From Pseudomonadota bacterium (GTDB taxonomy: Bacteria; Pseudomonadota; Alphaproteobacteria; Rhizobiales; Rhizobiaceae), in NCBI GenBank assembly GCA_023457435.1, contig JAEWLS010000027.1, positions 248,001 to 312,000 on the forward strand: 64,000 nt of DNA. Reading direction: 5' to 3'. The position numbers and the translations under genes were made by a program. Positions 43,093 to 51,501 of this stretch are shown here, piece after piece (positions within the stretch are counted from its first letter, which is position 1; each line of letters opens with the position of its first letter). The notes beneath the pieces were generated by a model, which did no database searches, had not been told where the DNA came from, and worked only from the letters and a program-made list of their open reading frames with translations.

Positions 43093-43867
43093 CTACTGGG
43101 ATGTCGGCTTGCAAACTCCGAAGCCGCTCCGAACGGCAGCTCCTACGAGACTTATGGCAAAATCCCCGGCAGCATCGAAATACCTCTTCATTACTGACAT
43201 GCAAGCGATCGCCTATGGCCTCGTTCCTCCAAGGGCAACGTTGCAGAAACGCTTGATCAACGAACCCGGCATTGTGAACGATTGCATTGCGTAATCCGCA
43301 TAGATCAGAAAGAGCTCGCGACGACCCCGTGTCCCTCAGTTGGATGTCGACGCCAAGGGCCGAAAACATCTCGATTTCACATTCCATAATCTCCGCAGCG
43401 CGAAGTGATCGCCGCCAATTAGCTATTGTGGCTTTTTGATTGTCGTTCACTTTTGGCGGCTTAGCGCCTTCTCGCACAGGATGAGCGAGAATTTGCAATT
43501 CCGCTCCGGGAATATTTCTCAGGATATTAACTAGCATATGCTCTGTGGTCGTTTCGACTGCCGACCAAATGGCGACTAAGTGGTGCTTTCTTACGCGCTG
43601 CATATCATCGTCTACTTCTCGCTGCGCCAAGAATGCGTTGTCTTTTGCGGCGCTCGCGAGCTCGGCGATAAGAGAACGCATCCGAGCATTGCGAATTTCA
43701 CTTTGCGCTGTTCGTAGTATATCTGGGAGGGTGGTCGAAATCCTGAAGGCGCTCTCAGTAAGTCCAGCAACCATCATTTCGTCGCTGAGGAAAGTTACGA
43801 GATTTGCTGCCGGTGAATAGAGCCAGTCGTTCGGCGCAGAATTGTTTTGCGACTCAACTGCCGTCAA
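43093..43867 (-). pseudogene. HEPN-like (Rx4H) protein gene with probable frameshift
   Basis: Starting from TTG 43867 (GAGG upstream) the product begins LTAVESQNNSAPNDWLYSP. It continues through a helical region and reaches GLRNAIVHNAG, whose R-x4-H pattern is the HEPN RNase signature. Near 43182-43190 the frame becomes implausible (CCRGFCHKSRRSCRS), while the +1 frame gives a sensible end (KRYFDAAGDFAISLVGAAV) and a stop at 43093. A single-base indel is therefore likely. The unshifted frame stays open to 42905 by running through element B. The gene is less GC-rich than its neighbours and starts 24 nt after uvrD. It may be horizontally acquired; it could be a defence or toxin relic. Confidence 0.6.
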
Positions 43868-43891
43868 GAGAATTCCTCGCTCTATCCATGC

Positions 43892-46540
43892 TCACACCGC
43901 CTTCACAAACCCATCCAGCACCTTCTTCTGGCCGGCGCGGTCGAAGTCGATGGTGAGCTTGTTGCCTTCGATCGCGGCGACGTTGCCGTTGCCGAACTTC
44001 TGGTGGAAGACGCGGTCGCCGACCTTGAACGGCGAAGGGGCGTCGGAGACCGATTTCGCCACCAGCTCGCCCTCGATGGTGCGGCCCTTCACCGAGCCGG
44101 CGCCGGCGCCGTAGCCGGAATCGACCTCGCCATAGCCGATGCGCTCGACGGCGTGGCCGGAGCGCGTGCCCCAGTTGCGGTCGGTCGCCTCGGTGCGGTT
44201 CTTCTGGGCGCGCTGCCAGCCGGGCGTGGCGTAGGTGTTGGAGAACGAGCCCTGGCCGGAGCCCACATTATCGAAGCGCGAGGCGCCGTAGGGATTGCGG
44301 CGGCCGGGTTCGGCGGCGCTGCCGCGGCCTTCCGAACCACGCCCGTACGAGCCGCCGTAATTGTTGTAGCCGCCGTAGGAGTTGCCGGTGTCGGCGATTT
44401 CGACATGGCTTTCCGGCAGCTCGTCGAGAAAGCGCGACGGGATGGTCGACTGCCACAGGCCGTGGATGCGGCGGTTGGAGGTGAACCAAATGTGCAGGTT
44501 GCGCTTGGCGCGGGTGACGCCGACATAGGCGAGGCGGCGCTCCTCCTCGAGGCCGGAGCGGCCACCCTCGTCGAGCGCGCGCTGATGCGGGAACAGACCT
44601 TCCTCCCAGCCGGGCAGGAAGACGGTGCGGAACTCGAGGCCCTTGGCCGAGTGCAGCGTCATGATGGTGACGGCGTCGAGCTCCTCGTTCTGCTCGGCGT
44701 CCATGACCAGCGCGACGTGCTCGAGGAAGGCGCGGAGCGACTCGTAATCCTCCATCGCGCGGATCAGCTCCTTCAGATTGTCGAGCCGGCCCGGCGCCTC
44801 GGCCGACTTGTCGGCCTTCCACATCTCCGTGTAGCCGCTCTCGTCGAGGATGATCTGGGCGAGCTCGGTGTGCGGCGTGTTGTCGAGCAGGCCCTGCCAG
44901 CGCGCGAAATTGGCGGAGACCTGGCGCAGCGCGGCGCGCGGCTTGGGCTTCAGCTCGTCGCTCTCGGCAAGGTTGGCGGCCGCCGTCAGCATCGGCACGC
45001 CGAGGGCGCGGGCGGTGTCGTGGAGCTGGCGGATGGCGGCGTCGCCCAGGCCGCGCTTCGGCACGTTGACGATGCGCTCGAAGGCGAGGTCGTCGCCGGA
45101 ATTTGCAACGACGCGCAGATAGGCCATGGCGTCGCGGATCTCGGCGCGCTCGTAGAAGCGCGGGCCGCCGATGACGCGGTAGTTGAGGCCGAGGGTGACG
45201 AAGCGGTCCTCGAACTCGCGCATCTGGAACGAGGCGCGCACCAGAATCGCCATGTCGTTGAGCGCTTCGCCCTTGCGCTGGAACGCCTCGATCTCCTCGC
45301 CGACGGCGCGCGCCTCCTCCTCCGAATCCCACGCGGCGTGGACGTGGACCTTGGGGTCCTCGGGATCGGGATGGTCGGTGAACAGGGTCTTGCCGAGGCG
45401 GCCCTCATTGTGGGCGATCAGGTGCGACGCGGTGCCGAGGATGTGTGCGGTGGAGCGGTAGTTGCGCTCCAGGCGGATGACGGTTGCGCCGGGAAAGTCC
45501 TTCTCGAAGCGCAGGATGTTGTCAACCTCGGCGCCGCGCCAGCCGTAGATCGACTGGTCGTCGTCGCCGACGCAGCATAAATTCACGCTCGCGCTGTCGC
45601 CGCTGCGCGGCTCGCTCCGCGGGGGCGCGCCATCGGGCGCGACGGCCGGTCGGCCTTGCGGACCTGCGGTCCGAAGAGCGCTCGTGCCGGACGCGTTTGG
45701 CCGCTGGGCGATCAGGCGCAGCCACATGTACTGGGCGGTGTTGGTGTCCTGGTACTCGTCGACGAGGATGTACCGGAAGCGCTTGTGGTACTCGGCAAGC
45801 ACGTCGGGATGCTCGCGGAAGATCCGGATCGGCAGCAGCAGCAGGTCGCCGAAATCGCAGGCATTGAGCGTCTGCAGGCGTGCCTGGTAGGCGGCGTAGA
45901 GCTCGCGGCCCCTGCCGTTGGCGAAGGCGCGGGCGTCGCCCTCGGGGATGTCCTTCGGCCCGAAACCCTTGTTCTTCCAGCCGTCGACCATCTGGGCGAA
46001 CTGGCGCGCCGGCCAGCGCTTGTCGTCGAGGTTCTCGGCCTGGATCAGCTGCTTAATCAGCCGAATCTGGTCGTCGGTGTCGAGGATGGTGAAGCCGCTC
46101 TTGAGACCGGCGAGCTCGGCGTGGCGGCGCAGGAACTTGACGCCGATGGAGTGGAACGTGCCGAGCCAGGGCATGCCCTCGACCGCCTCACCGACGAGGG
46201 TGCCGATGCGCGTCTTCATCTCGCGCGCGGCCTTGTTGGTGAAGGTCACGGCGAGGATCTGCGACGGATAGGCGAGGCCGAGCGACAGGATGTGGGCGAT
46301 GCGGGTGGTCAGCACGCGGGTCTTCCCGGTGCCGGCGCCGGCCAGCACCAGCACGGGCCCCTCGGTGGTCTCGACGGCAAGCCGCTGCTCAGGGTTCAAC
46401 CCGGCGAGGTAGTCCGGCGGGCGGTTGTGCCCGGCGCGCGCGGCCATGGCACGCGCGGCGATACCGCCCCCCGATCTCGACGGCGGCGCAGCTTCGGGGC
46501 CGTCGAAGAACGGCATGTCATCATCGGGGAAGTCGGACAT
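43892..46540 (-). CDS. uvrD: ATP-dependent DNA helicase, UvrD/PcrA family
   Basis: The 882-residue superfamily 1A helicase unwinds DNA 3' to 5' in repair. Motifs are intact: Q motif and LNPEQRLAVET, Walker A LAGAGTGKTRVLTTR (about residues 66-80), TFTNKAAREMKTRI, Walker B ILVDEYQDTN, GDDDQSIYGWRGAE, RLERNYRS, TLHSAKGLEF and YVGVTRAKRNLHI. About 40 residues between DEYQDTN and GDDDQSIY are an unusual in-frame insert rich in Pro, Arg, Ser and Gly that is encoded by palindromic DNA. The C-terminal 170 residues form a Gly/Tyr-rich linker and a Tudor-like PcrA tail (VGDRVFHQKFGNGNVAAIEGN). Confidence 0.93.
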   Translation of the reverse strand: MSDFPDDDMPFFDGPEAAPPSRSGGGIAARAMAARAGHNRPPDYLAGLNPEQRLAVETTEGPVLVLAGAGTGKTRVLTTRIAHILSLGLAYPSQILAVTFTNKAAREMKTRIGTLVGEAVEGMPWLGTFHSIGVKFLRRHAELAGLKSGFTILDTDDQIRLIKQLIQAENLDDKRWPARQFAQMVDGWKNKGFGPKDIPEGDARAFANGRGRELYAAYQARLQTLNACDFGDLLLLPIRIFREHPDVLAEYHKRFRYILVDEYQDTNTAQYMWLRLIAQRPNASGTSALRTAGPQGRPAVAPDGAPPRSEPRSGDSASVNLCCVGDDDQSIYGWRGAEVDNILRFEKDFPGATVIRLERNYRSTAHILGTASHLIAHNEGRLGKTLFTDHPDPEDPKVHVHAAWDSEEEARAVGEEIEAFQRKGEALNDMAILVRASFQMREFEDRFVTLGLNYRVIGGPRFYERAEIRDAMAYLRVVANSGDDLAFERIVNVPKRGLGDAAIRQLHDTARALGVPMLTAAANLAESDELKPKPRAALRQVSANFARWQGLLDNTPHTELAQIILDESGYTEMWKADKSAEAPGRLDNLKELIRAMEDYESLRAFLEHVALVMDAEQNEELDAVTIMTLHSAKGLEFRTVFLPGWEEGLFPHQRALDEGGRSGLEEERRLAYVGVTRAKRNLHIWFTSNRRIHGLWQSTIPSRFLDELPESHVEIADTGNSYGGYNNYGGSYGRGSEGRGSAAEPGRRNPYGASRFDNVGSGQGSFSNTYATPGWQRAQKNRTEATDRNWGTRSGHAVERIGYGEVDSGYGAGAGSVKGRTIEGELVAKSVSDAPSPFKVGDRVFHQKFGNGNVAAIEGNKLTIDFDRAGQKKVLDGFVKAV
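45588..45710. repeat. Palindrome-rich in-frame insert inside uvrD
   Basis: About 120 bp encode the extra 40 residues of UvrD. The DNA contains hairpins CGGACC-TGC-GGTCCG, CGCGG-CTCGCT-CCGCG and GGCC-GGTC-GGCC. This is in contrast to the flanking coding sequence. The length keeps the frame open, as in the palindromic elements that invade genes in Rickettsia. Exact ends are uncertain. Confidence 0.55.
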
Positions 46541-46596
46541 TCAGCCGAATGTAGTGATTCGGCCGGCAAAGGCCAGAACGACCCGCGAACGCCGGG

Positions 46597-47010
46597 TCAG
46601 TGGTCGGTGTCGCACAGCGCGTGATCGGCGAGCGCGCGCAGCACGTAGCAATCGCCGGCAGTCCCGTGAGCGTGGCTCGCGGTCATGTGCTCGAGCTCGG
46701 CTTCCAGGCGCCTGAGACGCTCGATGCGGGCGCGAACGTCGGCAAGCCGGGCGGCGGCGATCGCGTCGGCGTCGGCGCAGGGTTTCTCGGGATGGCCGGC
46801 GAGATCGATGAGTTCTCGAATCGAATCAAGGCCGAAGCCGAGATCGCGCGCGTGGCGGATGAAGGACAGCCGCTCCAGGTCGCGGCGTCCGTAGCGGCGC
46901 TGGTTACCCTCGGTTCGGCCGGGCTCGTCGACCAGCCCGGCCTGCTCGTACCAGCGGATGGTCGGCACCTTTACGCCGGTGCGGCGGGCCAGTTCGCCGA
47001 TCGTGTACAT
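46597..47010 (-). CDS. MerR family metal-responsive regulator
   Basis: The 137-residue regulator has the winged-helix MYTIGELARRTGVKVPTIRWYEQAGLV (residues 1-27), then RRYGRRDLERLSFIRHARDLGF and a long dimerisation helix. A Cys in PEKPCADADAIA (about 83) and Cys residues in the C-terminal CYVLRALADHALCDTDH suit a metal-binding sensor of the zinc/cobalt/cadmium type. ATG at 47010 has AGAGGA upstream; longer starts lie inside the operator. It is divergent from the cation-exporter gene, which it probably controls. Confidence 0.85.
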   Translation of the reverse strand: MYTIGELARRTGVKVPTIRWYEQAGLVDEPGRTEGNQRRYGRRDLERLSFIRHARDLGFGLDSIRELIDLAGHPEKPCADADAIAAARLADVRARIERLRRLEAELEHMTASHAHGTAGDCYVLRALADHALCDTDH

Positions 47011-47024
47011 GGCGATTTTTCCTC

Positions 47025-47055
47025 TTGAAGCTCTAATCGCTAGAGGAATTATGAA
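47025..47055 (+). promoter_or_regulatory. MerR-type promoter/operator with 19-bp spacer
   Basis: A TTGAAG -35 (47025-47030) and TATGAA -10 (47050-47055) are 19 bp apart, the over-long spacing that MerR-family activators untwist. The spacer holds the dyad CTCTA-ATCGC-TAGAG (47031-47045). It reads toward the exporter gene and lies 15 bp from the regulator's ATG. Confidence 0.75.
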
Positions 47056-47089
47056 CTCCGGCATCGCAGTGCAAGCAGGGATGACCATC

Positions 47090-47728
47090 ATGGGTGCCAA
47101 CCACGACCACGGAACGTTCGAAGGCCTTTCGGACGACTACAAGAGGCGGCTGTGGGCCGTGATCGCCATCAACGGCATCATGTTCGCGGTGGAGATGACG
47201 GCGGGGCAGATTGCCGGCTCGCAGGCGCTCAAGGCCGACGCGCTCGATTTCTTCGCCGACGCGGCGACCTACGGGCTGTCGCTCGCCGTCATTGGCATGT
47301 CGATCAAGGTCCGCGCCGGCGCGGCACTTGTGAAGGGCTTCAGCCTGCTGGCGATGGGGCTGTGGGTTGCGGGGTCGACGCTGTGGCAGCTGTACTTCCA
47401 GGGCGTGCCGGAGGCGCAGGTGATGGGGGTCGTGGGCGCGATGGCGCTGGCCGCGAACGTCGCAAGCGTGCTGATCCTGATGCGCTACAAGGATGGCGAT
47501 GCGAACGTCCGGTCGGTCTGGCTGTGCTCCCGCAACGACGCGATCGGCAATCTGTTCGTGATGGCGGCGGCGCTCGGCGTGTGGGGCACCGCAACCGGTT
47601 GGCCGGACCTGGCGGTCGCGGGGGTGATGGCGGGGCTGTTCCTGTCGTCAGCCTTGCAGATACTGCGCCAGTCGATCGGCGAGTGGCGGCATGGCGGGCA
47701 CGACCATGCGCACCACACGCACGCCTAG
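47090..47728 (+). CDS. Cation diffusion facilitator family metal exporter
   Basis: The 212-residue membrane protein has six hydrophobic segments with paired acidic residues of the CDF metal site: EMTAGQIAGSQALKADALDFFADAATYG (helix 2) and WLCSRNDAIGNLFVMAAALGVW (helix 5). His-rich ends (MGANHDHG and GGHDHAHHTHA) fit zinc or cobalt handling. ATG at 47051 has a ribosome-like GAGG but overlaps the predicted -10, so it cannot be translated from that promoter. ATG at 47090 (AGGGA upstream) was used; ATG 47081 is possible. Metal efflux under control of the divergent MerR protein is the likely role. Confidence 0.85.
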   Translation: MGANHDHGTFEGLSDDYKRRLWAVIAINGIMFAVEMTAGQIAGSQALKADALDFFADAATYGLSLAVIGMSIKVRAGAALVKGFSLLAMGLWVAGSTLWQLYFQGVPEAQVMGVVGAMALAANVASVLILMRYKDGDANVRSVWLCSRNDAIGNLFVMAAALGVWGTATGWPDLAVAGVMAGLFLSSALQILRQSIGEWRHGGHDHAHHTHA

Positions 47729-47735
47729 GCGGGCC

Positions 47736-48173
47736 TCACCGCCACTGTCCGGAGTATTGAGGCGACAGAGTAAAGCCGGACGGACGGCTCGACGCGGGGG
47801 GAGGATCGAAGACACCCTCCTGGATATAGCGAAGGGCGGCCGTCAGACCGTTGGCAGTGTAGGGCTTGCTGATGACGCCGATGGCACCGGCATAGTCCTC
47901 GGCGATACGCCGCGGGTTGGCGGTCAGGAACACCACGACGGAGGCCTTCCTGTCGCGGATGTAGGCAGCCACGTCCATTCCGGTCAGGCCGTCAGTCAGA
48001 TTCATGTCGACGAAGGCGACGTCCGCCTCGACTTCGTCGATCATCCGCTTCGCCTTCACGGACGATGTAGCCCAGCCGACGACAGTGTGGCCGGCATCCT
48101 CGATGATGCCTTCCAGCTCCATCGCGAGAAGTGCTTCGTCTTCGACAATCAATACGCGCAAGGACTTAAGCAT
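47736..48173 (-). CDS. Receiver-only response regulator
   Basis: The 145-residue protein is one CheY-like receiver domain and has no output domain. The acidic pocket is VEDEALL, the phospho-accepting Asp is Asp56 in VAFVDMNL and the conserved Lys is Lys103 in VISKPY. It starts 3 nt after the LOV kinase stop, so the pair is one operon. Single-domain regulators next to LOV kinases in related bacteria tune the general stress response or act as phosphate sinks; which applies here is unknown. Confidence 0.88.
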   Translation of the reverse strand: MLKSLRVLIVEDEALLAMELEGIIEDAGHTVVGWATSSVKAKRMIDEVEADVAFVDMNLTDGLTGMDVAAYIRDRKASVVVFLTANPRRIAEDYAGAIGVISKPYTANGLTAALRYIQEGVFDPPPASSRPSGFTLSPQYSGQWR

Positions 48174-48175
48174 CG

Positions 48176-49321
48176 TCAGGAAGGCAGGCGGGCGGATTTC
48201 GTTCCAAGCGGCAGCGTCAACGTCGCCAGAGTTCCGGGGTCCGCGCTGGACCACTCCATCTCCGCGTCCAGCTGATTACCGATCGACCGGATCAGCCGCA
48301 TGCCGAAGCTGTCGGAACCCGGGATGACCCCACCGAGGCCCTTGCCGTTGTCCTCGACCTCGATGCGGCAGACCCCGTCGTCGGCGGCGATGCGTATGAC
48401 GAGCTGGCCCGGAACGCCGTCGACATAGGCGTGCTTGATGGCGTTGGTGACGAGCTCGTTGAGGATGAGCGCGATCGGCGCGGCCTTGTCCGCCGCCACC
48501 TCGACCGCGTTCGCGATGTCGAGCCTGATATCGATGCGCCTGCCGGAGGCGGCAACCAGACCGTCGACGAGGTCGCGGGCGAAATCCGCGAGGTCGAAGC
48601 GCGAGATGTCCGCCGACTGGTACAGCCGGCGGTGAACCGTCGAAAGAGCCTCCACGCGCTGGAGCATCGACCGCAGCGACAGCCGGATGTTCTCGTCCGG
48701 GATCGTGCGGCTCTGCATGACGATCAGCGACGACACCATCTGCAGGTTGTTCTTGACCCGGTGATCGACCTCATGAAGCAGGGCGGTCTGCATCTCGAGC
48801 GCCGACTGGAGCTCGGCGGTGCGCTCCCGAACCGCGCGCTCGAAGCGCTCCTTCTCCTCGAGGATCGACTGCTCCTTCTCCATCCGCTCGGTGATGTCGA
48901 GCTGCGACGAGAAGAAGAACTGCAGCTCGTTGGTCTCGGTGAAGACCGGGCTGATGTAAAGGGCGTTCCAGAAGGTCGAGCCGTCCTTGCGATAGTTCAG
49001 GATATCGACGTTGATGTCAGTCCTGTCCTTCACTGCCTCCCGTATCTTCGTGACAGCCTTCGGGTCCGTATCCGGACCCTGAAGGAAACGGCAGTTGCGC
49101 CCGATGACCTCCTCGCGGGTATAGCCGGTGAGCTTCAGGAATGCGTCATTGACGAACACAATAGGGATATCCGGCAGGCGCGGGTCGGCGATGATCATAG
49201 CCATACGGGTAGCCCGGATCGCCGCGGCGAAGGGGTCGCCCTTGCCGTGCTCGATCGGGATATCGCCTGTCAGATGCCAATCGTCCTTCGTTCCCCCGTC
49301 TGGAGTCTTGGGGCTCATCAT
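48176..49321 (-). CDS. Blue-light LOV sensor histidine kinase (HisKA_2/HWE-like)
   Basis: The 381-residue soluble kinase has an N-terminal LOV domain (about residues 30-145) with the diagnostic GRNCRFLQG, so Cys77 is the expected flavin-adduct cysteine. A coiled-coil linker follows (MEKEQSILEEKERFERAVRERTAELQ-type, about 147-180). The kinase core has the phospho-His motif LLHEVDHRVKNNLQM (His187), the N box LILNELVTNAIKHAY and EVEDNGKGLGG. It resembles the LOV-HK of Brucella in architecture. No membrane helices are present. ATG 49321 or 49318 starts it; upstream residues are non-conserved. Confidence 0.92.
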   Translation of the reverse strand: MMSPKTPDGGTKDDWHLTGDIPIEHGKGDPFAAAIRATRMAMIIADPRLPDIPIVFVNDAFLKLTGYTREEVIGRNCRFLQGPDTDPKAVTKIREAVKDRTDINVDILNYRKDGSTFWNALYISPVFTETNELQFFFSSQLDITERMEKEQSILEEKERFERAVRERTAELQSALEMQTALLHEVDHRVKNNLQMVSSLIVMQSRTIPDENIRLSLRSMLQRVEALSTVHRRLYQSADISRFDLADFARDLVDGLVAASGRRIDIRLDIANAVEVAADKAAPIALILNELVTNAIKHAYVDGVPGQLVIRIAADDGVCRIEVEDNGKGLGGVIPGSDSFGMRLIRSIGNQLDAEMEWSSADPGTLATLTLPLGTKSARLPS

Positions 49322-49435
49322 GCACTGCCTTTTGTTGCCTTCGGCGACGAAAACGAATGGGAGGGCCAAATGGTTTCCGCGCCAATATGTCGTGCGCCCG
49401 GCTGGGGCGCATGTCACTTAGCGTTTGGCAATATT

Positions 49436-49912
49436 TCAGCCGCGGCGTGCGATGCCGATCGACCGGCCGGCACGGGCGGGCCGCGGAAGCGAAGCGTGGG
49501 CCGCGCGCATCGCTTCGATCTTTTCCAGAACGTCGGTCGGGAACGGGGCGACCCGCGGGCCGCTCTGGTCAATATGCAGGACCAGCGATTCGCCCGTGGC
49601 GGCGAGCCAACCGTCTTCGTGGAACAGCTCCTGATAGGTGTGCAGGCGCTTGGCGTCATAGTCGAGGAGCTGGAACGTCGCCCTGACGCGGTCGCCGACG
49701 TGCAGCTCTCGCACATAGGAAATGTGGAATTCCGCCGTGTAGGTCGTATGGCGGCGCGTCTCGGCGTAGGCCGGCCCAAGGCCCATTGCGAGGAACGCCT
49801 CGTCCACGGCGCGGTCGAACAGCACCGAGTAGTAGGCCATGTTGAGGTGGCCGTTATAGTCGATCCACTCAGGCAGCACGGTCTGCGGCGACGATTCAAA
49901 AAGCTCGGGCAA
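49436..49912 (-). CDS. 4HBT (hot-dog) acyl-CoA thioesterase, betainyl/carnitine-type
   Basis: The 158-residue hot-dog fold protein has the catalytic-region DYNGHLNMAYYSVLFDRAVDEAF (Asp and His typical of the 4HBT family), then AEFHISYVRELHVGDRVRATFQLLDYDAKRLHTYQELFHEDGWLAAT. The sequence resembles thioesterase domains linked with carnitine/betaine catabolism. TTG at 49912 (reading MPELFESS) has AGGAGGA 8 nt upstream and was taken as the start. The tail is basic. It is divergent from the lactate-dehydrogenase-like gene. Confidence 0.82.
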   Translation of the reverse strand: MPELFESSPQTVLPEWIDYNGHLNMAYYSVLFDRAVDEAFLAMGLGPAYAETRRHTTYTAEFHISYVRELHVGDRVRATFQLLDYDAKRLHTYQELFHEDGWLAATGESLVLHIDQSGPRVAPFPTDVLEKIEAMRAAHASLPRPARAGRSIGIARRG

Positions 49913-50001
49913 ACGTCCATTCCTCCTGCGAATACCGGATGATCGCGCTTTGACCTGCCGCCGACAAGCGACTACCAAGCTTGCGGGTCGAGGAGGATGC
50001 G

Positions 50002-51417
50002 ATGGCGCTTGCGGACATCGTCAAGGTCGAACGCAACGAAGCCGGCATAGCGACCGCGCTCGGCATCCTGAAGCAGCGTTTCGGCGAGCGGTTCGGCACC
50101 GGACACGACGTTCGCCACCAGCACGCGCATACGACCACCTACATCCCGACCCAGGCGCCGGACGGCGTCGTCTTCGCCGAGAGCGCCGAAGACGTGCAGG
50201 AGGTGGTCCGCGTCTGCGCGGAACATCGCGTCCCGGCGATCGCATTCGGCACCGGCTCGTCGCTCGAAGGCCACCTCAACGCGCCGGCTGGCGGCATTTC
50301 GATCGACATGTCGCGCATGGACCGGGTGCTCGCCGTTCACGCCGAGGACCTCGACGTCACGGTGGAGGCGGGCATCACGCGCGAGGCGCTCAACGCGCAG
50401 CTGCGCGACACCGGGCTGTTCTTCCCGATCGATCCCGGCGCCAACGCGAGCATCGGCGGGATGGCAGCGACGCGGGCCTCCGGCACGAATGCGGTGCGCT
50501 ACGGCACGATGCGGGAGAACGTGCTGTCGCTGTCGGCGGTCATGGCCGACGGCCGGCTGATCACCACGGCGCGGCGGGCGAAGAAGACCTCCGCCGGATA
50601 CGACCTGACGCGGCTGCTTGTCGGCTCGGAGGGTACGCTCGGCATCATCACCTCGCTGACGCTGAAGCTGCAGGGCATTCCGCCGGCGATCTCGGGCGGC
50701 GTCTGCCCGTTCCCCAGCGTCGAGGCGGCCTGCAACGCGGTCATCGCGACGATCCAGATGGGCGTGCCGGTGGCCCGCATCGAGCTGATCAACGGGCTCG
50801 GCATGAGGGCGCTCAACAACTATTCGAAACTGTCCTACCCCGAACAACCCTGCCTGTTCGTCGAGTTCCACGGCACAGACGCCGGCGTGCGCGAGCAGGC
50901 GGAGATGTTCGGCGCGATCGCGGAAGACCTGCAGGGCGGGCCGTTCCTGTGGACCAGCGTGGCCGAGGAGCGGACCAAGCTCTGGAAGGCGAGGCACGAC
51001 GCGTACTGGGCTGGCCTGGCGCTGCGGCCCGGCTGCAAGGCGCTGTCGACCGACGTCTGCGTGCCGATCTCGCGACTTGCCGACTGCATCACCGAGACGG
51101 AAGCGGACATAGCGGAAAGCGGGCTGGTCGCGCCGATCGTCGGGCACGCGGGCGACGGCAACTTCCACGTCATGGTGCTGATGGACCCCGAGGACCCGCG
51201 CGACATCGCCGCCACGGAGGCCTTCGTGTCGCGGCTGAACCTGCGCGCGATCGCCATGGACGGGACCTGCACCGGCGAGCACGGCATCGGCCAGGGCAAG
51301 GCACCCTACCTCAGGCGCGAACTCGGCGACGCCGTCGACTTCATGGGCGCGGTGAAAGAGGCGCTGGACCCGCATGGAATTTTCAATCCGGGCAAGATCC
51401 TCATGCCGCGCGGATGA
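50002..51417 (+). CDS. FAD-linked oxidase, D-lactate dehydrogenase/GlcD-like
   Basis: The 471-residue flavoprotein has an FAD_binding_4 domain: IAFGTGSSLEGHLNAPAGGISIDMSRM, then GLFFPIDPGANASIGGMAATRASGTNAVRYGTMREN and GYDLTRLLVGSEGTLGIITSLTLKL. The FAD-oxidase C domain ends IVGHAGDGNFHVMVLMDPEDP and GTCTGEHGIGQGKAPYL, giving the HxGDGN and GEHGIG metal/substrate motifs of D-lactate dehydrogenases. It oxidises a D-2-hydroxy acid, most likely D-lactate. ATG 50002 has GAGGAGGA upstream; an earlier ATG at 49981 is less well placed. It is monocistronic as far as can be seen. Confidence 0.88.
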   Translation: MALADIVKVERNEAGIATALGILKQRFGERFGTGHDVRHQHAHTTTYIPTQAPDGVVFAESAEDVQEVVRVCAEHRVPAIAFGTGSSLEGHLNAPAGGISIDMSRMDRVLAVHAEDLDVTVEAGITREALNAQLRDTGLFFPIDPGANASIGGMAATRASGTNAVRYGTMRENVLSLSAVMADGRLITTARRAKKTSAGYDLTRLLVGSEGTLGIITSLTLKLQGIPPAISGGVCPFPSVEAACNAVIATIQMGVPVARIELINGLGMRALNNYSKLSYPEQPCLFVEFHGTDAGVREQAEMFGAIAEDLQGGPFLWTSVAEERTKLWKARHDAYWAGLALRPGCKALSTDVCVPISRLADCITETEADIAESGLVAPIVGHAGDGNFHVMVLMDPEDPRDIAATEAFVSRLNLRAIAMDGTCTGEHGIGQGKAPYLRRELGDAVDFMGAVKEALDPHGIFNPGKILMPRG

Positions 51418-51501
51418 CGCGGCGCCGGTTCAATTGCCACTTTAAAGACACGCTGATGCGGCTAGATTGACGCTTCACATTCGGGCGCGGGAGAGTTCGA
51501 G

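Noticed and set aside
43847..45580. 577-codon plus-strand frame opposite uvrD
   Set aside because: It is antisense to the helicase and has a repetitive Leu/Val/Gly/Ala composition with no domain.
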